The position numbers were made by a program, and so were the translations under genes. The notes below the pieces were generated by a model. It saw nothing but the letters and a program-made list of their open reading frames with translations. It was not told the DNA's origin and made no database searches. A stretch of 64,000 bases of DNA, taken from NCBI RefSeq assembly GCF_001426375.1, contig NZ_LMEO01000051.1:310241-374240 (forward strand). Direction: 5' to 3'. Below are positions 17,172 through 26,574 of the stretch, piece by piece. Within the stretch, counting starts at the first letter, position 1. Each line of letters opens with the position of its first letter. The stretch is from Paenibacillus sp. Root444D2 (GTDB lineage Bacteria > Bacillota > Bacilli > Paenibacillales > NBRC-103111).

Positions 17172-17837
17172 ATGGACCAATTGAATGAACTTGCTGATCT
17201 TCAGGAGAAGGACCCTACCAAGGAAATCATGATTGAGGCATTTCGTAAACATGGAGCTATCCAAACCTACAGGAAAAACGAGTTTGTTTTTCAAGAGAAT
17301 GATCAACCCAGCGGTGCTTATTATGTTGACTCGGGATTAATTAAGATTTCCCAATCCTCTGAAGAGGGGCAAGGGATTACCTTATTTCTACGCTATGAGG
17401 GAGAAGTATTCGGTAATGCGGAAATTTTGACGAACATTCCCAGGAAACGTTACGCCAAGTGTTTGGTAGACAGCCAAATCATTACGCTAGACAGGCGTAA
17501 ATTTCTCGAATTGGCCAAGGAGAATGCCGAGTTTTCTTATTCTGTAGCCGTTCTAGGAGCACGCCGACTTCTGCAAACACAGAAGATGGTTGAAACGCTC
17601 ATTTCCCGCCCCGTAGCTTGGAGGCTAGCGTGGTTCCTCATGCAGCTGGGCAAACAAACGGACATTAAGCTTGAAGTTCAGGTGCCGCTCAGTCATGAAG
17701 AAATCTCTTATGTCATTGGCTGCAGCAGACAAACGGTCACAGAAACACTCAATAAATGGCGCGATAAAGGGCTCATCGACTACGCCAAAAAGAAGATCGT
17801 TATTTTTCACCCGAACCGTTTCTTCACAGACATATGA
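17172..17837 (+). CDS. Crp/Fnr family transcriptional regulator
   Basis: The 221-residue protein has a cyclic-nucleotide-binding-type beta-roll (about residues 25-130: RKNEFVFQENDQPSGAYYVDSGLIKI, LRYEGEVFGNAEIL) and a Crp-type winged helix at the C-terminus (VPLSHEEISYVIGCSRQTVTETLNKW). No cysteine cluster for an iron-sulfur sensor is seen. AAAGGGG lies nine bases before ATG 17172; an in-frame TTG at 17151 has no such site. The stop overlaps the start area of the ABC ATPase gene, so regulator and transporter are one operon. The effector is unknown. Confidence 0.92.
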   Translation: MDQLNELADLQEKDPTKEIMIEAFRKHGAIQTYRKNEFVFQENDQPSGAYYVDSGLIKISQSSEEGQGITLFLRYEGEVFGNAEILTNIPRKRYAKCLVDSQIITLDRRKFLELAKENAEFSYSVAVLGARRLLQTQKMVETLISRPVAWRLAWFLMQLGKQTDIKLEVQVPLSHEEISYVIGCSRQTVTETLNKWRDKGLIDYAKKKIVIFHPNRFFTDI

Positions 17838-17863
17838 CGGACAGAGGTCTGGAGGGTATTCAA

Positions 17864-18703
17864 ATGATTACGATAAACAATGTGAATAAATTCTTTTCGC
17901 AGCGGAAAGGCACTACCTATACGGCGTTGGATCAAGTATCGCTCACGATTAAGAAAGGGGAATTCGTCTCCGTGGTAGGCCCTTCAGGCTGTGGGAAGTC
18001 TACACTTTTGAACCTGATAGCAGGGTTTGAAAAAGTGAGCAGCGGCACCATTACCGTGGGTGGGCAAAAGGTTACGGCACCGGGGGCTGATCGGATCGTT
18101 GTTTTCCAAGAGCACGGCCTATTTCCTTGGCTTACGGTGCTCGATAATGTCGCCTTTGGTTTGAAGCAAAAGGGGTTATCGAAGAAAGAACGCTATGCAC
18201 TCGCTTTTGAGCAGATTAAAGCCGTTCACTTGAGCAAGTTTGTCGATCGTTATCCACACGAGCTATCCGGGGGAATGAAACAAAGAGTAGCCATTGCCAG
18301 GGCGCTCGTTATGGATCCCGACATCCTGTTGATGGATGAACCTTTTGCGGCATTGGATGAACAAACGCGATTTATTTTACTGAAGGATTTGGAAGAGATC
18401 TGGCTCAAAACAGGGAAAACAATCCTGTTTATTACACATAACATTCGCGAAGCTGTCATTTTGTCAGATCGAGTTATCGTGATGGCAACGCAGCCAGGCA
18501 GGGTCAAGAAGGAATTTGCCGTACAAGCAGCAAGGCCTCATCAAAGCGGTGATCCGCTCATTCATGCCTTGGAAAATAAAATTATGGAAGCTCTGACGGA
18601 TGAGCTCGAAAAGGTAGTCAGAGAGGAGCTCGGCCATGAATACAGCCTTAAGAAGAACCCTATTTCTAATTCTTCTGCTGATCATATGGGAGTTGGGATT
18701 TAG
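17864..18703 (+). CDS. NitT/TauT-type ABC transporter ATPase
   Basis: The 279-residue protein has Walker A (GPSGCGKST), the signature LSGGMKQR, Walker B (ILLMDEPFAALDE) and the switch His region (LFITHNIREAV), and matches the SsuB/TauB/NrtD group that energises uptake of sulfonates, nitrate and similar small anions or ureides. GGAGGG lies seven bases before ATG 17864; the in-frame ATG at 17834 overlaps the Crp stop and lacks spacing. Its last 68 bases overlap the permease gene in another frame. Confidence 0.95.
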   Translation: MITINNVNKFFSQRKGTTYTALDQVSLTIKKGEFVSVVGPSGCGKSTLLNLIAGFEKVSSGTITVGGQKVTAPGADRIVVFQEHGLFPWLTVLDNVAFGLKQKGLSKKERYALAFEQIKAVHLSKFVDRYPHELSGGMKQRVAIARALVMDPDILLMDEPFAALDEQTRFILLKDLEEIWLKTGKTILFITHNIREAVILSDRVIVMATQPGRVKKEFAVQAARPHQSGDPLIHALENKIMEALTDELEKVVREELGHEYSLKKNPISNSSADHMGVGI

Positions 18704-19391
18704 GGTTTTTCAGTGGGGGTGGAAGTTTCCTTCACCGCTGCAAACCTTTCAAGCCTTCTATGATGGCTTTACGCAGGGGCATCTCCTTAACGCGATTGCA
18801 GCTAGTCTTCGTCGCTTGCTCATTTCATTCGCTATTTCAATTGGGCTTGGTACGATTTTAGGCTATTTATTTGCCCGTTATCGGTATTTTGACGAAACCT
18901 TCGGCTTTGTGGTTGTTGCCCTTCAGACGGTTCCGAGTATAGCGTGGCTTCCTTTTGCGATTATTTGGTTTGGACTTAATGATACATCAGTTATTTTCAT
19001 TACAACGATAGGTGCGACTTGGACGATGTCGATGGCGAGCAGGACGGGGATTTTGAACATTTCACCGATTCATCTGAGAGCTGCGCAAATGCTCGGAACA
19101 GGAAGTGGTTACCGCTTGTTCTTCCAAGTGCAGCTGCCAGCTGCATTTCCCCATTGGATCACAGGAATCCGAGTGGCTTGGGCCTTTGCTTGGCGGGCAC
19201 TTGTAGCTGGGGAGCTTATTGCCAAGGGAGTGGGTCTCGGACAAATGCTGCAGGATGGACGCGGCCTTGGGGATACGGCATCCATTCTGTGCGTGGTCAT
19301 TATTATCGCCGTTATAGGCACGATTTCGGACCATTTCTGTTTCAAACAGTTAGAGGATAAAATCGTGCTTCGCTTTCAGCTTAAGAAATAA
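18636..19391 (+). CDS. NitT/TauT-type ABC transporter permease
   Basis: The 251-residue protein has about six helices and the binding-protein-dependent permease loop (IHLRAAQMLGTGSGYRLFFQVQLPAAFPHWITGIR) typical of SsuC/TauC. It forms the homodimeric channel for the ATPase encoded just before. The ATG sits 67 bases inside the ATPase gene behind GAGAGGAG, so the overlap is real and suggests coupled translation. The substrate is not identifiable from the permease alone. Confidence 0.94.
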   Translation: MNTALRRTLFLILLLIIWELGFRVFQWGWKFPSPLQTFQAFYDGFTQGHLLNAIAASLRRLLISFAISIGLGTILGYLFARYRYFDETFGFVVVALQTVPSIAWLPFAIIWFGLNDTSVIFITTIGATWTMSMASRTGILNISPIHLRAAQMLGTGSGYRLFFQVQLPAAFPHWITGIRVAWAFAWRALVAGELIAKGVGLGQMLQDGRGLGDTASILCVVIIIAVIGTISDHFCFKQLEDKIVLRFQLKK

Positions 19392-19426
19392 ATAGCGTTT
19401 CATAGAACAAATAAGGGGGAATTATT

Positions 19427-20455
19427 TTGAAAAAATTAGGATGGGTCATGAGTTTGGTATTAACCGGAGCACTGCTATTGTCAGCTTGCGGACAGAGTAA
19501 AGAAGCAGTTTCAAGCGCTGCGAGTACGACGGTGAAAATTGGTATTTTGAAAAATGTTACACATGCTCCGGGATTTGTAGCACTGCAAAATAACTACTTC
19601 CAACAAGGCTTTGGCCAAAATGCCAAGATTGAAGTCACGGCTTTTGACAACGGAGCGGACTTCGCAACGGCGATTGCGACCGATCAGATTGATCTTGGTT
19701 ATGTTGGCCCGGGACCGGTCATTAATCAATATTTGAAAAGTAAAAATATCAAGGTGATCTCTGGCGCGAATAATGGTGGAGCGGTATTGGTGGCTCGTAA
19801 GGATGCTGGCATCCGATCGGTTAAGGATCTCGTAGGTAAAACCGTGGCTGTTGCCGCCAAAGGTGGGACACCTGATCTGTCCCTTCGCTTGCTGCTGAAA
19901 CAGGAAGGATTAAAAGTATCCACAGATACTTCCGGTGTACAAATTGTTACACGTGCTCCAGCTGATACCTTGATAGCGATAAGGCAGAAAGAAGTGGATG
20001 CTACATTAATTGCAGAACCTTGGGGGACACAAATCATTCAAGAAGGTTCCGGAACGATTTTAGTCGATTGGAATAAAATCCCGCCAAAAGACGGGAATTA
20101 CCCGTTAACGATTCTCGTAGCGAGCGATAAATTTCTCAAAGAGCACCGTGATTTGGCCAAAAAAGCCGTGAAAGCCAACAAACAAGGTATCGAATTCATT
20201 CAGCAAAACCCGAGTAAAGCCTATGGTCTGATTAGCGATGAATTAAAGCAGTTAACTGGAAAAGGGATGGATCCGGCGCTCATTAAAGCGGCCATCGATC
20301 ATTTGAAACTAACGGAAGATATCACCTTAGAGGATATTAACGAGCAGGCTAAAGCCTCATTTGATGCTGGATATTTAAAAGTGAAAGCGGAAGAACTGGA
20401 CTTCAGCAAATTCCTCGATTTAACGCTTTTGAATGAAGTGAAAAAAGAAAAATAA
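19427..20455 (+). CDS. ABC transporter substrate-binding lipoprotein (SsuA/NrtA-like)
   Basis: The 342-residue protein has a lipoprotein signal (LLLSACGQ, Cys near 21) and an NMT1/SsuA-like type 2 binding fold: VKIGILKNVTHAPGFVALQNNYF, DLGYVGPGPVINQYL and LVGKTVAVAAKGGTPDLSLRLLL. The pattern is that of aliphatic sulfonate, taurine or related anion-binding proteins. Translation starts at TTG behind AAGGGGGA. It delivers the ligand to the permease encoded upstream. Which ligand is bound is open. Confidence 0.93.
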   Translation: MKKLGWVMSLVLTGALLLSACGQSKEAVSSAASTTVKIGILKNVTHAPGFVALQNNYFQQGFGQNAKIEVTAFDNGADFATAIATDQIDLGYVGPGPVINQYLKSKNIKVISGANNGGAVLVARKDAGIRSVKDLVGKTVAVAAKGGTPDLSLRLLLKQEGLKVSTDTSGVQIVTRAPADTLIAIRQKEVDATLIAEPWGTQIIQEGSGTILVDWNKIPPKDGNYPLTILVASDKFLKEHRDLAKKAVKANKQGIEFIQQNPSKAYGLISDELKQLTGKGMDPALIKAAIDHLKLTEDITLEDINEQAKASFDAGYLKVKAEELDFSKFLDLTLLNEVKKEK

Positions 20456-20482
20456 TCATTGTTTACTTAGGAGGTCATTCAT

Positions 20483-21403
20483 TTGCACATACAACCACAG
20501 GAAAACCTATTGCCGGATTTTCATGAGCATATCAAAGTAGTGATACTAGGCACAGGTACACCGAGGGCCTTTTATGGGAGAGCCAAAGCAGGGGTCGCCA
20601 TTCTCGCAGGGGATAAAACCTTTCTGTTTGATTGCGGCGGTGCGACCGTTGATCAACTGATTAAGGCGGGGATCATGCCGCAACGGATCTCGGATGTCTT
20701 TTTCACTCATCATCATAGCGATCATAATTCTGGATTTTTCGATGTATTCATTACTAGCTGGCGAACACACGTAATTGCGGATCGGGTATTTGAAGGGCGT
20801 AAAGGTCCAATGAACGTGTATGGACCAACGACGACGAAAGCGATCATAAGTAAAATGAGAGAGTCTTTTGATTTCGACGTGAATCTTCGCGTGAATTATA
20901 ATTTCTCAGCCGGGGCAGGTGCGGACATTCAATACTTTGAAAGCAATGAGGGTATTGTTTACGACCAGGGTGGTGTTAAAATTACCGCGTTCGAAGTGGA
21001 TCATAAGCCTGTTTATCCAGCTATTGCTTATAAATTCGAATACAACGGCAAATCGGTTGTCATTTCGGGGGATACGATTCCTGTTGAAAATATGGTCAAA
21101 CATAGTCAAGGTGTCGATTTACTTGTGCATGAATCTTACAACAAAACGTGGCTGGACGCGCTTATTGCCAAATTTCCCGAGCAGACGATTGGCTTGTCCA
21201 ATCCTGCAAAGTATCATTCAACTACGCTGGAGGTCGCTGAAATCGCCCGTGCAGCTGGGGTTGCCCATCTGGTGCTCACCCACCATATCCCTGCGCCTGC
21301 GGCTAATGATGAAGCCGAGGCCGATTATACCGAAGGCATGCGAGATATCTACTCGGGTCGAATCACGATGGCTAGAGATTTAATGGCATTTGATCTTTCA
21401 TAG
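20483..21403 (+). CDS. Metallo-beta-lactamase-fold hydrolase (RNase Z / AtsA-like)
   Basis: The 306-residue protein has the metal-binding HxHxDH motif (His76, His78, Asp80, His81 in THHHSDH), an early LGTGTPRAF strand, VISGDT and a late THHIPAP His, all features of the MBL fold. The GTGTP opening resembles RNase Z and the AtsA-type arylsulfatase branch. No signal peptide is seen, so it should act on an imported compound in the cytoplasm. TTG start behind AGGAGG; 27 bases after the binding-protein gene, so it is the operon's last member. A sulfate-ester hydrolase fed by the transporter is an attractive inference, not shown. Confidence 0.88.
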   Translation: MHIQPQENLLPDFHEHIKVVILGTGTPRAFYGRAKAGVAILAGDKTFLFDCGGATVDQLIKAGIMPQRISDVFFTHHHSDHNSGFFDVFITSWRTHVIADRVFEGRKGPMNVYGPTTTKAIISKMRESFDFDVNLRVNYNFSAGAGADIQYFESNEGIVYDQGGVKITAFEVDHKPVYPAIAYKFEYNGKSVVISGDTIPVENMVKHSQGVDLLVHESYNKTWLDALIAKFPEQTIGLSNPAKYHSTTLEVAEIARAAGVAHLVLTHHIPAPAANDEAEADYTEGMRDIYSGRITMARDLMAFDLS

Positions 21404-21410
21404 TTATATT

Positions 21411-21450
21411 GGAAAAGCCGCCTCGATCTAATACTCGGGGCGGCTTTTCC
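21411..21450 (+). terminator. Terminator of the Crp-ABC-hydrolase operon
   Basis: GGAAAAGCCGCC pairs with GGCGGCTTTTCC around a short loop. It lies eight bases after the stop; the T-run is part of the stem. Confidence 0.8.
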
Positions 21451-22044
21451 ATATAACTATTTGTTTTGGGATTGGGGTAAAGCGACTAAGCTTATCTTAT
21501 TTAGGATAGTTAGCTATGGATTCTGCTAAGCTAAGTGAGATAGTGGATATGCATAATAGGTTATACACAATTTTAGCCATTTTTATAGGCTGCAGAGCTA
21601 CGTAAGACTAGAATTGTTGTATGTTTAAGATCGTCTATTCACTCATCCAACCTAGTTATACAGTAGAGGTGGCTTATATCGGTATACATCGCCATACTTG
21701 CTCTCTTGAGGTTGCAGGATGAATGAATCTATATTTTCGGATGAAGTGATGTTGTAGAATGTACAACAATTTCTGCCAATATCCCGCATCTGCCCCTTCA
21801 TTGTTGCATATTGTACAACAATTGGGCCCGATAAGGGCGATTTTGCAATCAATAGGCTCGAAATGTTGTACGGAGTGCAACATAAAGTTGCAAAATTGCC
21901 TTTTGGCATGTGAATTGTTGTAGAAATTACAACATTGGTAGCTTCGGCACGCATAGCTCTCGCTGTAAGCGTGGTTATCGCACTTATTTGCTCGGGCGCT
22001 CCAGATTAAGCGCTGTTTTCGCGCTTATTTGCTCCGCGAGAAAT
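21451..22044. repeat. Gene-free convergent region with repeated TTGTA/TACAA hairpins
   Basis: Two genes converge here. Perfect TGTTGTA-N5-TACAACA elements lie at 21750-21768 and 21916-21934. Related imperfect copies lie at 21801-21821 and 21863-21883. A 16-base direct repeat TCGCRCTTATTTGCTC occurs at 21978-21993 and 22019-22034. The same GTTGTA-N5-TACAAC palindrome appears at 35847-35863. No coding sequence with a ribosome binding site was seen. Confidence 0.75.
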
Positions 22045-23730
22045 CTATTCCTTGCGCTTATAAAACAATCTAGAAATACCAACGCCAATGGCTCCAAGTC
22101 CAATGAACAGGATAGCGCGAACAGCCGTTGATACATCTGGTAAATCGATGAAAATAATTTTGAGTAAGGTAACGAATAAGAAGATGATACCTACAAGCCT
22201 GGCTTTAGGCTTTTGGACAATGAGTCCAAAGACAATGAGTAGAATGGCGTAAACAACCCACACTGCTGAAAGAATCAAATGCTGGTAATCGTATGTGATC
22301 GTTCGCGTCAGGGAATTGGTCAGTTGTGTGAGATAGACAAGTAAGAGAATTAACTCCATCCACAGCAGGATAAGACTAATTTCTGTTCGAGCGCGGCCTT
22401 CTTCAAGTATGGCACGGTAGAAAGCATACAAGCCGCCAATAGTTGCCACGAGTATAAGCCACGCAAAGGATTCGGATGATAATAGATCACGTATCGGATG
22501 CGTTAGGACGAATAACATCCCAATGAAATATGTGATAGCCCCGCTGATTTGCTGCAGTTTGCTTTTGAATTTAGCACCTAAACATAGCGCAATTGCACCC
22601 TCTACAAGAATGGCGGAGCCGGCTTGATCCGCGTGCAGTACGTAGATGAGCCAAAGGAATATGCTGAACGTTGCAATGGATAGCTGAACGGAAAAAGCTC
22701 TCTTTTGACGATACAGCCAGTAAGAAGTACCGCTATAGAGAAGCGACCATATCGCAAGCATCCATTCATAGAAGATACGATCTTTGGAACCGCCATATAG
22801 GCCATACGTCCACGCTGCGAGCATGCCGAAGCTTAGGAATAATGCGATTCGCTGCCCAATCAGGCTGTCTTTGGAACGGAGAATTGAAATCGCAAAGAGG
22901 AGCAAATGCTGCAAAATAACGACGGTAAGGATCGCGGGTCGGCTGCCGATGTCACCTGCGAACAAAGTTGAAAAGAGTAATGGCAGATGAAGGACTCCAA
23001 ACGCAGTAAAATAAGCGCCACAAAAGGAATAACGTAACGATAAAACGATCATGACCATTGAAAATAACCCTTCATAGCCTGCAAATACCCAAATATTTGG
23101 TTTGGCTGAGTCGACTAGAAAAGGCACTAGATAACCGGCGAGCAGGGTAATGATCATGAGTGCTTGTGAGCGATGACGGACTGCAGTAAGTACGCTTGCA
23201 GCAATAGAAACGACATATAGAACGAACGCAAGTGTTGGCGGAATCAATGTGAATAGCATATGCGCTGCGAAAAGAGATAAAATAAGGACCCCGCTGGATC
23301 CGCCGAGCAGCACTTGCCCCAAAGCCATGCGTTTGCGGCGAATTTGGACTTCTCCTTGCCAATACATGAAGCCAGCGACGATGACGCCCAGTATGCAGCG
23401 AACTGGTTCGGTGATAATCCCCGCATTAACGGCAGCTGTAAAGGCCCATAGGACACCTAACAGAAAGACGACAATGAAAATCCGCGGCAGCCAGACGCGA
23501 GCGATCAAATGCTCCCAATCCCTTGGTGGCGGCGCCGGTTGCTTGATGGGTATTGTCACCTCATGCTGACGGTGCTGCTGCGTGGATTGCGATTTTTGAT
23601 CAAATGTCGGTTGCGTCGTATGTACTTGCTGATCTTGTGACTTGGTGGTTTTTTCAAGCAGGATGCTCAGTTGTTCTTCGAGTTCTTTGACCTTCATTTC
23701 CAGTGCTTCAACGCGTAAATCCAAATTCAT
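22045..23730 (-). CDS. DUF2339 family multi-pass membrane protein
   Basis: The 561-residue protein begins with a predicted coiled coil (LRVEALEMKVKELEEQLSILLEK, residues 5-28), a Gln/Pro-rich linker to about residue 75, then roughly fourteen hydrophobic helices. That architecture, with the helix-flanking LIARVWLPRIFIVVFLLGVLW segment, matches DUF2339 membrane proteins, whose function is unknown. A purine-rich GGGGGG stretch precedes the ATG. It is divergent from the germination receptor operon and is probably unrelated to it. Confidence 0.87.
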   Translation of the reverse strand: MNLDLRVEALEMKVKELEEQLSILLEKTTKSQDQQVHTTQPTFDQKSQSTQQHRQHEVTIPIKQPAPPPRDWEHLIARVWLPRIFIVVFLLGVLWAFTAAVNAGIITEPVRCILGVIVAGFMYWQGEVQIRRKRMALGQVLLGGSSGVLILSLFAAHMLFTLIPPTLAFVLYVVSIAASVLTAVRHRSQALMIITLLAGYLVPFLVDSAKPNIWVFAGYEGLFSMVMIVLSLRYSFCGAYFTAFGVLHLPLLFSTLFAGDIGSRPAILTVVILQHLLLFAISILRSKDSLIGQRIALFLSFGMLAAWTYGLYGGSKDRIFYEWMLAIWSLLYSGTSYWLYRQKRAFSVQLSIATFSIFLWLIYVLHADQAGSAILVEGAIALCLGAKFKSKLQQISGAITYFIGMLFVLTHPIRDLLSSESFAWLILVATIGGLYAFYRAILEEGRARTEISLILLWMELILLLVYLTQLTNSLTRTITYDYQHLILSAVWVVYAILLIVFGLIVQKPKARLVGIIFLFVTLLKIIFIDLPDVSTAVRAILFIGLGAIGVGISRLFYKRKE

Positions 23731-23862
23731 ACAAGCCCCCCTTTTATTTATACTTTAATGCTAATCACGATGTGAAACAATTAGAAAATCCATATCTTGC
23801 TAATGATTTATGGGAATATGGGAATAGTATCAATAAATGGAATCGCTAGGTGAGGGAATTAT

Positions 23863-24972
23863 ATGTTGAAAGACGTTAAAATATCCGTACGCCAATTTGC
23901 TGTGCTTGTGATGATTTACACGATTGGGACTACAATTTTAGTTATTCCATCGGGGCTTGCTGCTGATGCTAAACAAGATGCCTGGCTCGCAGCAATTATT
24001 GGAGTTAGCTTAAGTTTGTTAATCGTATGCTTATACAACAAGGTTGGTAGTTATTTTCCCAACATGACCTTAACTGAATATAATGAAAAACTGTTTGGAA
24101 AATGGTTAGGGAAGTTACTGTCCCTATTCTTTGTTATTTTTTCTTTTATCGGAGCTGCCACGGTCTTGTTTTATATGGGGAATTTTGTGAACACACAAGT
24201 CATGCCTGAGACACCCATTCAATACATCAATATTATTTTCGCCATGGTGGTTGTAATGGGGATACGACTTGGACTCGAAACTTTAATACGAGCGGCAGAG
24301 ATTTTTTTTCCATGGATCATATTACTTTTTATTATTCTGGTCGTAACGCTATTGCCAGAGATTCAATTTGAAAAATTGCAGCCTATATTTTCAGTGGGAA
24401 GTAAACCTTTGATCAAGGCAGCCCTATCCTTTATTGGGACTTCTGCGCTTCCCTTCATCGTGCTGCTCATGGTATTCCCGGCACATGTCAATAACTTTCA
24501 AAAAGGAAAAAAAGCGTTCCTAATTGCTACATTATTAGGTGGAGCTTGTATAGTAATTATTACCTTTTTGTGTATATCGGTATTGGGAACTAAAACGACC
24601 TTAAGACAAATGTTTCCAAGCTATGCGTTAGCCAAACAGATAAGCATTGGTGATTTTTTTGAAAGAATTGAAATTCTTATCGCGGGAATATGGTTTCTAA
24701 CGGTTTATTTCAAGACAACCTTCTATTTTTATGGTTTCGTTATGGGACTAGCTCAAATTTTGAATGTAAAAGATTATCGCCCTCTTGTTCTCCCTTCAGG
24801 AATGCTTCTGGTTGTTTATTCGCTCGTTGTATATCCGAATGTTGCTTATATGGCAGAATTTGATAGCAAATCTTATATCCCCTACGCTCTAACGATTGGA
24901 CTTCTGTACCCTCTCCTCATCTTAGGGGTTTCAGCAATTCGAAAGTCAATGACAAAAACGAAGATCACTTGA
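23863..24972 (+). CDS. Spore germination receptor B subunit (GerAB/GerKB family permease)
   Basis: The 369-residue protein has ten hydrophobic segments and the features of the endospore germination permease family (SVRQFAVLVMIYTIGTTIL at the start, LGTSALPF-like ISFIGTSALP, and conserved helix 8-10 region). GerB subunits sit in the spore inner membrane and bind amino acid or sugar germinants. It opens a four-gene receptor operon. It should be made in the forespore under sigma-G, but I could not assign a promoter with confidence. Confidence 0.93.
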   Translation: MLKDVKISVRQFAVLVMIYTIGTTILVIPSGLAADAKQDAWLAAIIGVSLSLLIVCLYNKVGSYFPNMTLTEYNEKLFGKWLGKLLSLFFVIFSFIGAATVLFYMGNFVNTQVMPETPIQYINIIFAMVVVMGIRLGLETLIRAAEIFFPWIILLFIILVVTLLPEIQFEKLQPIFSVGSKPLIKAALSFIGTSALPFIVLLMVFPAHVNNFQKGKKAFLIATLLGGACIVIITFLCISVLGTKTTLRQMFPSYALAKQISIGDFFERIEILIAGIWFLTVYFKTTFYFYGFVMGLAQILNVKDYRPLVLPSGMLLVVYSLVVYPNVAYMAEFDSKSYIPYALTIGLLYPLLILGVSAIRKSMTKTKIT

Positions 24973-24987
24973 ATAGGTTGGGATACC

Positions 24988-26556
24988 GTGGAGTTCATCA
25001 AGAAAATATTTCGGAGTAACGATAACCGATCAACGGACACAAGGCTCTTTCAAAGTGGCTCAACGATCTCAAAGGAATCACTTGAGGAGTCAATAGAACT
25101 TAACTTTGACAAGATCAAGAAAGATTTTGGAAATAGTAACGATATTGTTATGCAGACCATGCTTCTGAATGGAGCAGATCCGATTCATATTGGCGTCATT
25201 TACATCAATGGACTGATTAGTCCAACTTCCATTCAAACCCTGCTCACCGAAAATCTAAAAGTTGATTCAAGTGAGTTCCCGCTTAATGCTTTAAGAAATG
25301 CCATGAGCACACTCGGTCAAGTTCACGAAATTCCCAATTTTGAATCCTTATATCAGTCTATTTTATCGGGGTCAACGGTTATTTTGCTGGATGGCAGTGT
25401 ACAGGGGTTGGCAGCGAATACACAAGGCGGGGAGCATCGATCCGTCGAAGAACCAACCACCCAATCGGTTGTGAGGGGGCCGCGGGAAGGGTTTACCGAG
25501 CTAATAAGCACCAACACCGCACTTATCAGACGTAAAATAAAAGACCCTAACTTATGGATGGAATCCATGACAATCGGACGTGTGAGCAAGACGGAGGTCG
25601 CCGTCATGTATATGAATGGCATTGTGAATGACAAGCTAGTGGAGGAAGTAAGAATTCGGCTCGGACGCATCGATATTGATGCGATTTTTGAAAGCAACAA
25701 TATCGAAGAGTTGATCCAGGACGAAACATACACCCCTTTTCCTACTTTGTACAATACGGAACGCCCCGATGTTATCGCCGCCGGCTTAATGGAAGGGCGT
25801 ATTGCTATTCTTGTCGATGGCACTCCCTTTGTGCTTATGGCACCTGCGTTATTCACTCAATTTTATCAATCTGCAGAGGATTATTACCAACGAGCGGATT
25901 TTGCAACACTTCTTCGGTTTCTACGTTACATATGTTTTTTTATATCTTTGTTGGCTCCCTCCTTATACATAGCCATAACCACCTTTCACCAAGAACTGCT
26001 GCCATCCACTCTTCTGATCAGTTTAGCCGCTCAAAGAGAAGGGATCCCTTTCCCAGCTTTTATCGAAGCGGTCGTCATGGAAATAACGTTCGAAATTCTT
26101 CGAGAAGCGGGTGTGAGGTTACCGAAGACGGTCGGACAAGCTGTTTCAATTGTAGGAGCGCTAGTCATCGGTCAAGCGGCAGTAGAAGCTGGTTTGGTGT
26201 CTCCTGCGATGGTGATTATAGTTGCCATCACGGCCATTGCTAATTTTGTCATTCCCTCATTTAATATGGGGATTACGATTCGGATTTTAAGATTTCTTTT
26301 AATGCTTATTGCTGCTTCCTTTGGTTTGTATGGCGTTACTGTGGGGGTTATCGCAATCGTTCTTCATCTGTGCAGTTTAAGGTCCTTCGGTGTTCCATAT
26401 ATGTCTCCAGTGGCACCGTTTATTTCTGCGGATCAGAAAGATACGATATTTCGCTTGCCGCAATGGGCGTTATCTACTAGGCCTCGACTCATCAGTCAGA
26501 AAAATAACATTCGAGAAAACAATGCTTCTTCGAATAAGCCTGAAACCAGGACCTAG
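24988..26556 (+). CDS. Spore germination receptor A subunit (GerA family)
   Basis: The 522-residue protein has a soluble N-terminal half of two related subdomains (MLLNGADPIHIGVIYINGL and the later SKTEVAVMYMNGIVNDKL) and about five membrane helices from residue 310, including PSLYIAITTFHQELLPSTLL and FIEAVVMEITFEILREAGVRLP, signatures of GerA/GerKA subunits. GerA subunits form a ring-like inner-membrane channel in spores. GTG start 15 bases after the B gene. Gene order here is B-A-C rather than the commoner A-B-C. Confidence 0.95.
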   Translation: MEFIKKIFRSNDNRSTDTRLFQSGSTISKESLEESIELNFDKIKKDFGNSNDIVMQTMLLNGADPIHIGVIYINGLISPTSIQTLLTENLKVDSSEFPLNALRNAMSTLGQVHEIPNFESLYQSILSGSTVILLDGSVQGLAANTQGGEHRSVEEPTTQSVVRGPREGFTELISTNTALIRRKIKDPNLWMESMTIGRVSKTEVAVMYMNGIVNDKLVEEVRIRLGRIDIDAIFESNNIEELIQDETYTPFPTLYNTERPDVIAAGLMEGRIAILVDGTPFVLMAPALFTQFYQSAEDYYQRADFATLLRFLRYICFFISLLAPSLYIAITTFHQELLPSTLLISLAAQREGIPFPAFIEAVVMEITFEILREAGVRLPKTVGQAVSIVGALVIGQAAVEAGLVSPAMVIIVAITAIANFVIPSFNMGITIRILRFLLMLIAASFGLYGVTVGVIAIVLHLCSLRSFGVPYMSPVAPFISADQKDTIFRLPQWALSTRPRLISQKNNIRENNASSNKPETRT

Positions 26557-26574
26557 ATAAAGGAGTCATCTATA

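Noticed and set aside
20919-21383. A 154-codon frame overlapping the MBL hydrolase gene
   Set aside because: It lies wholly inside the gene with the HxHxDH motif in another frame and has no independent start site.
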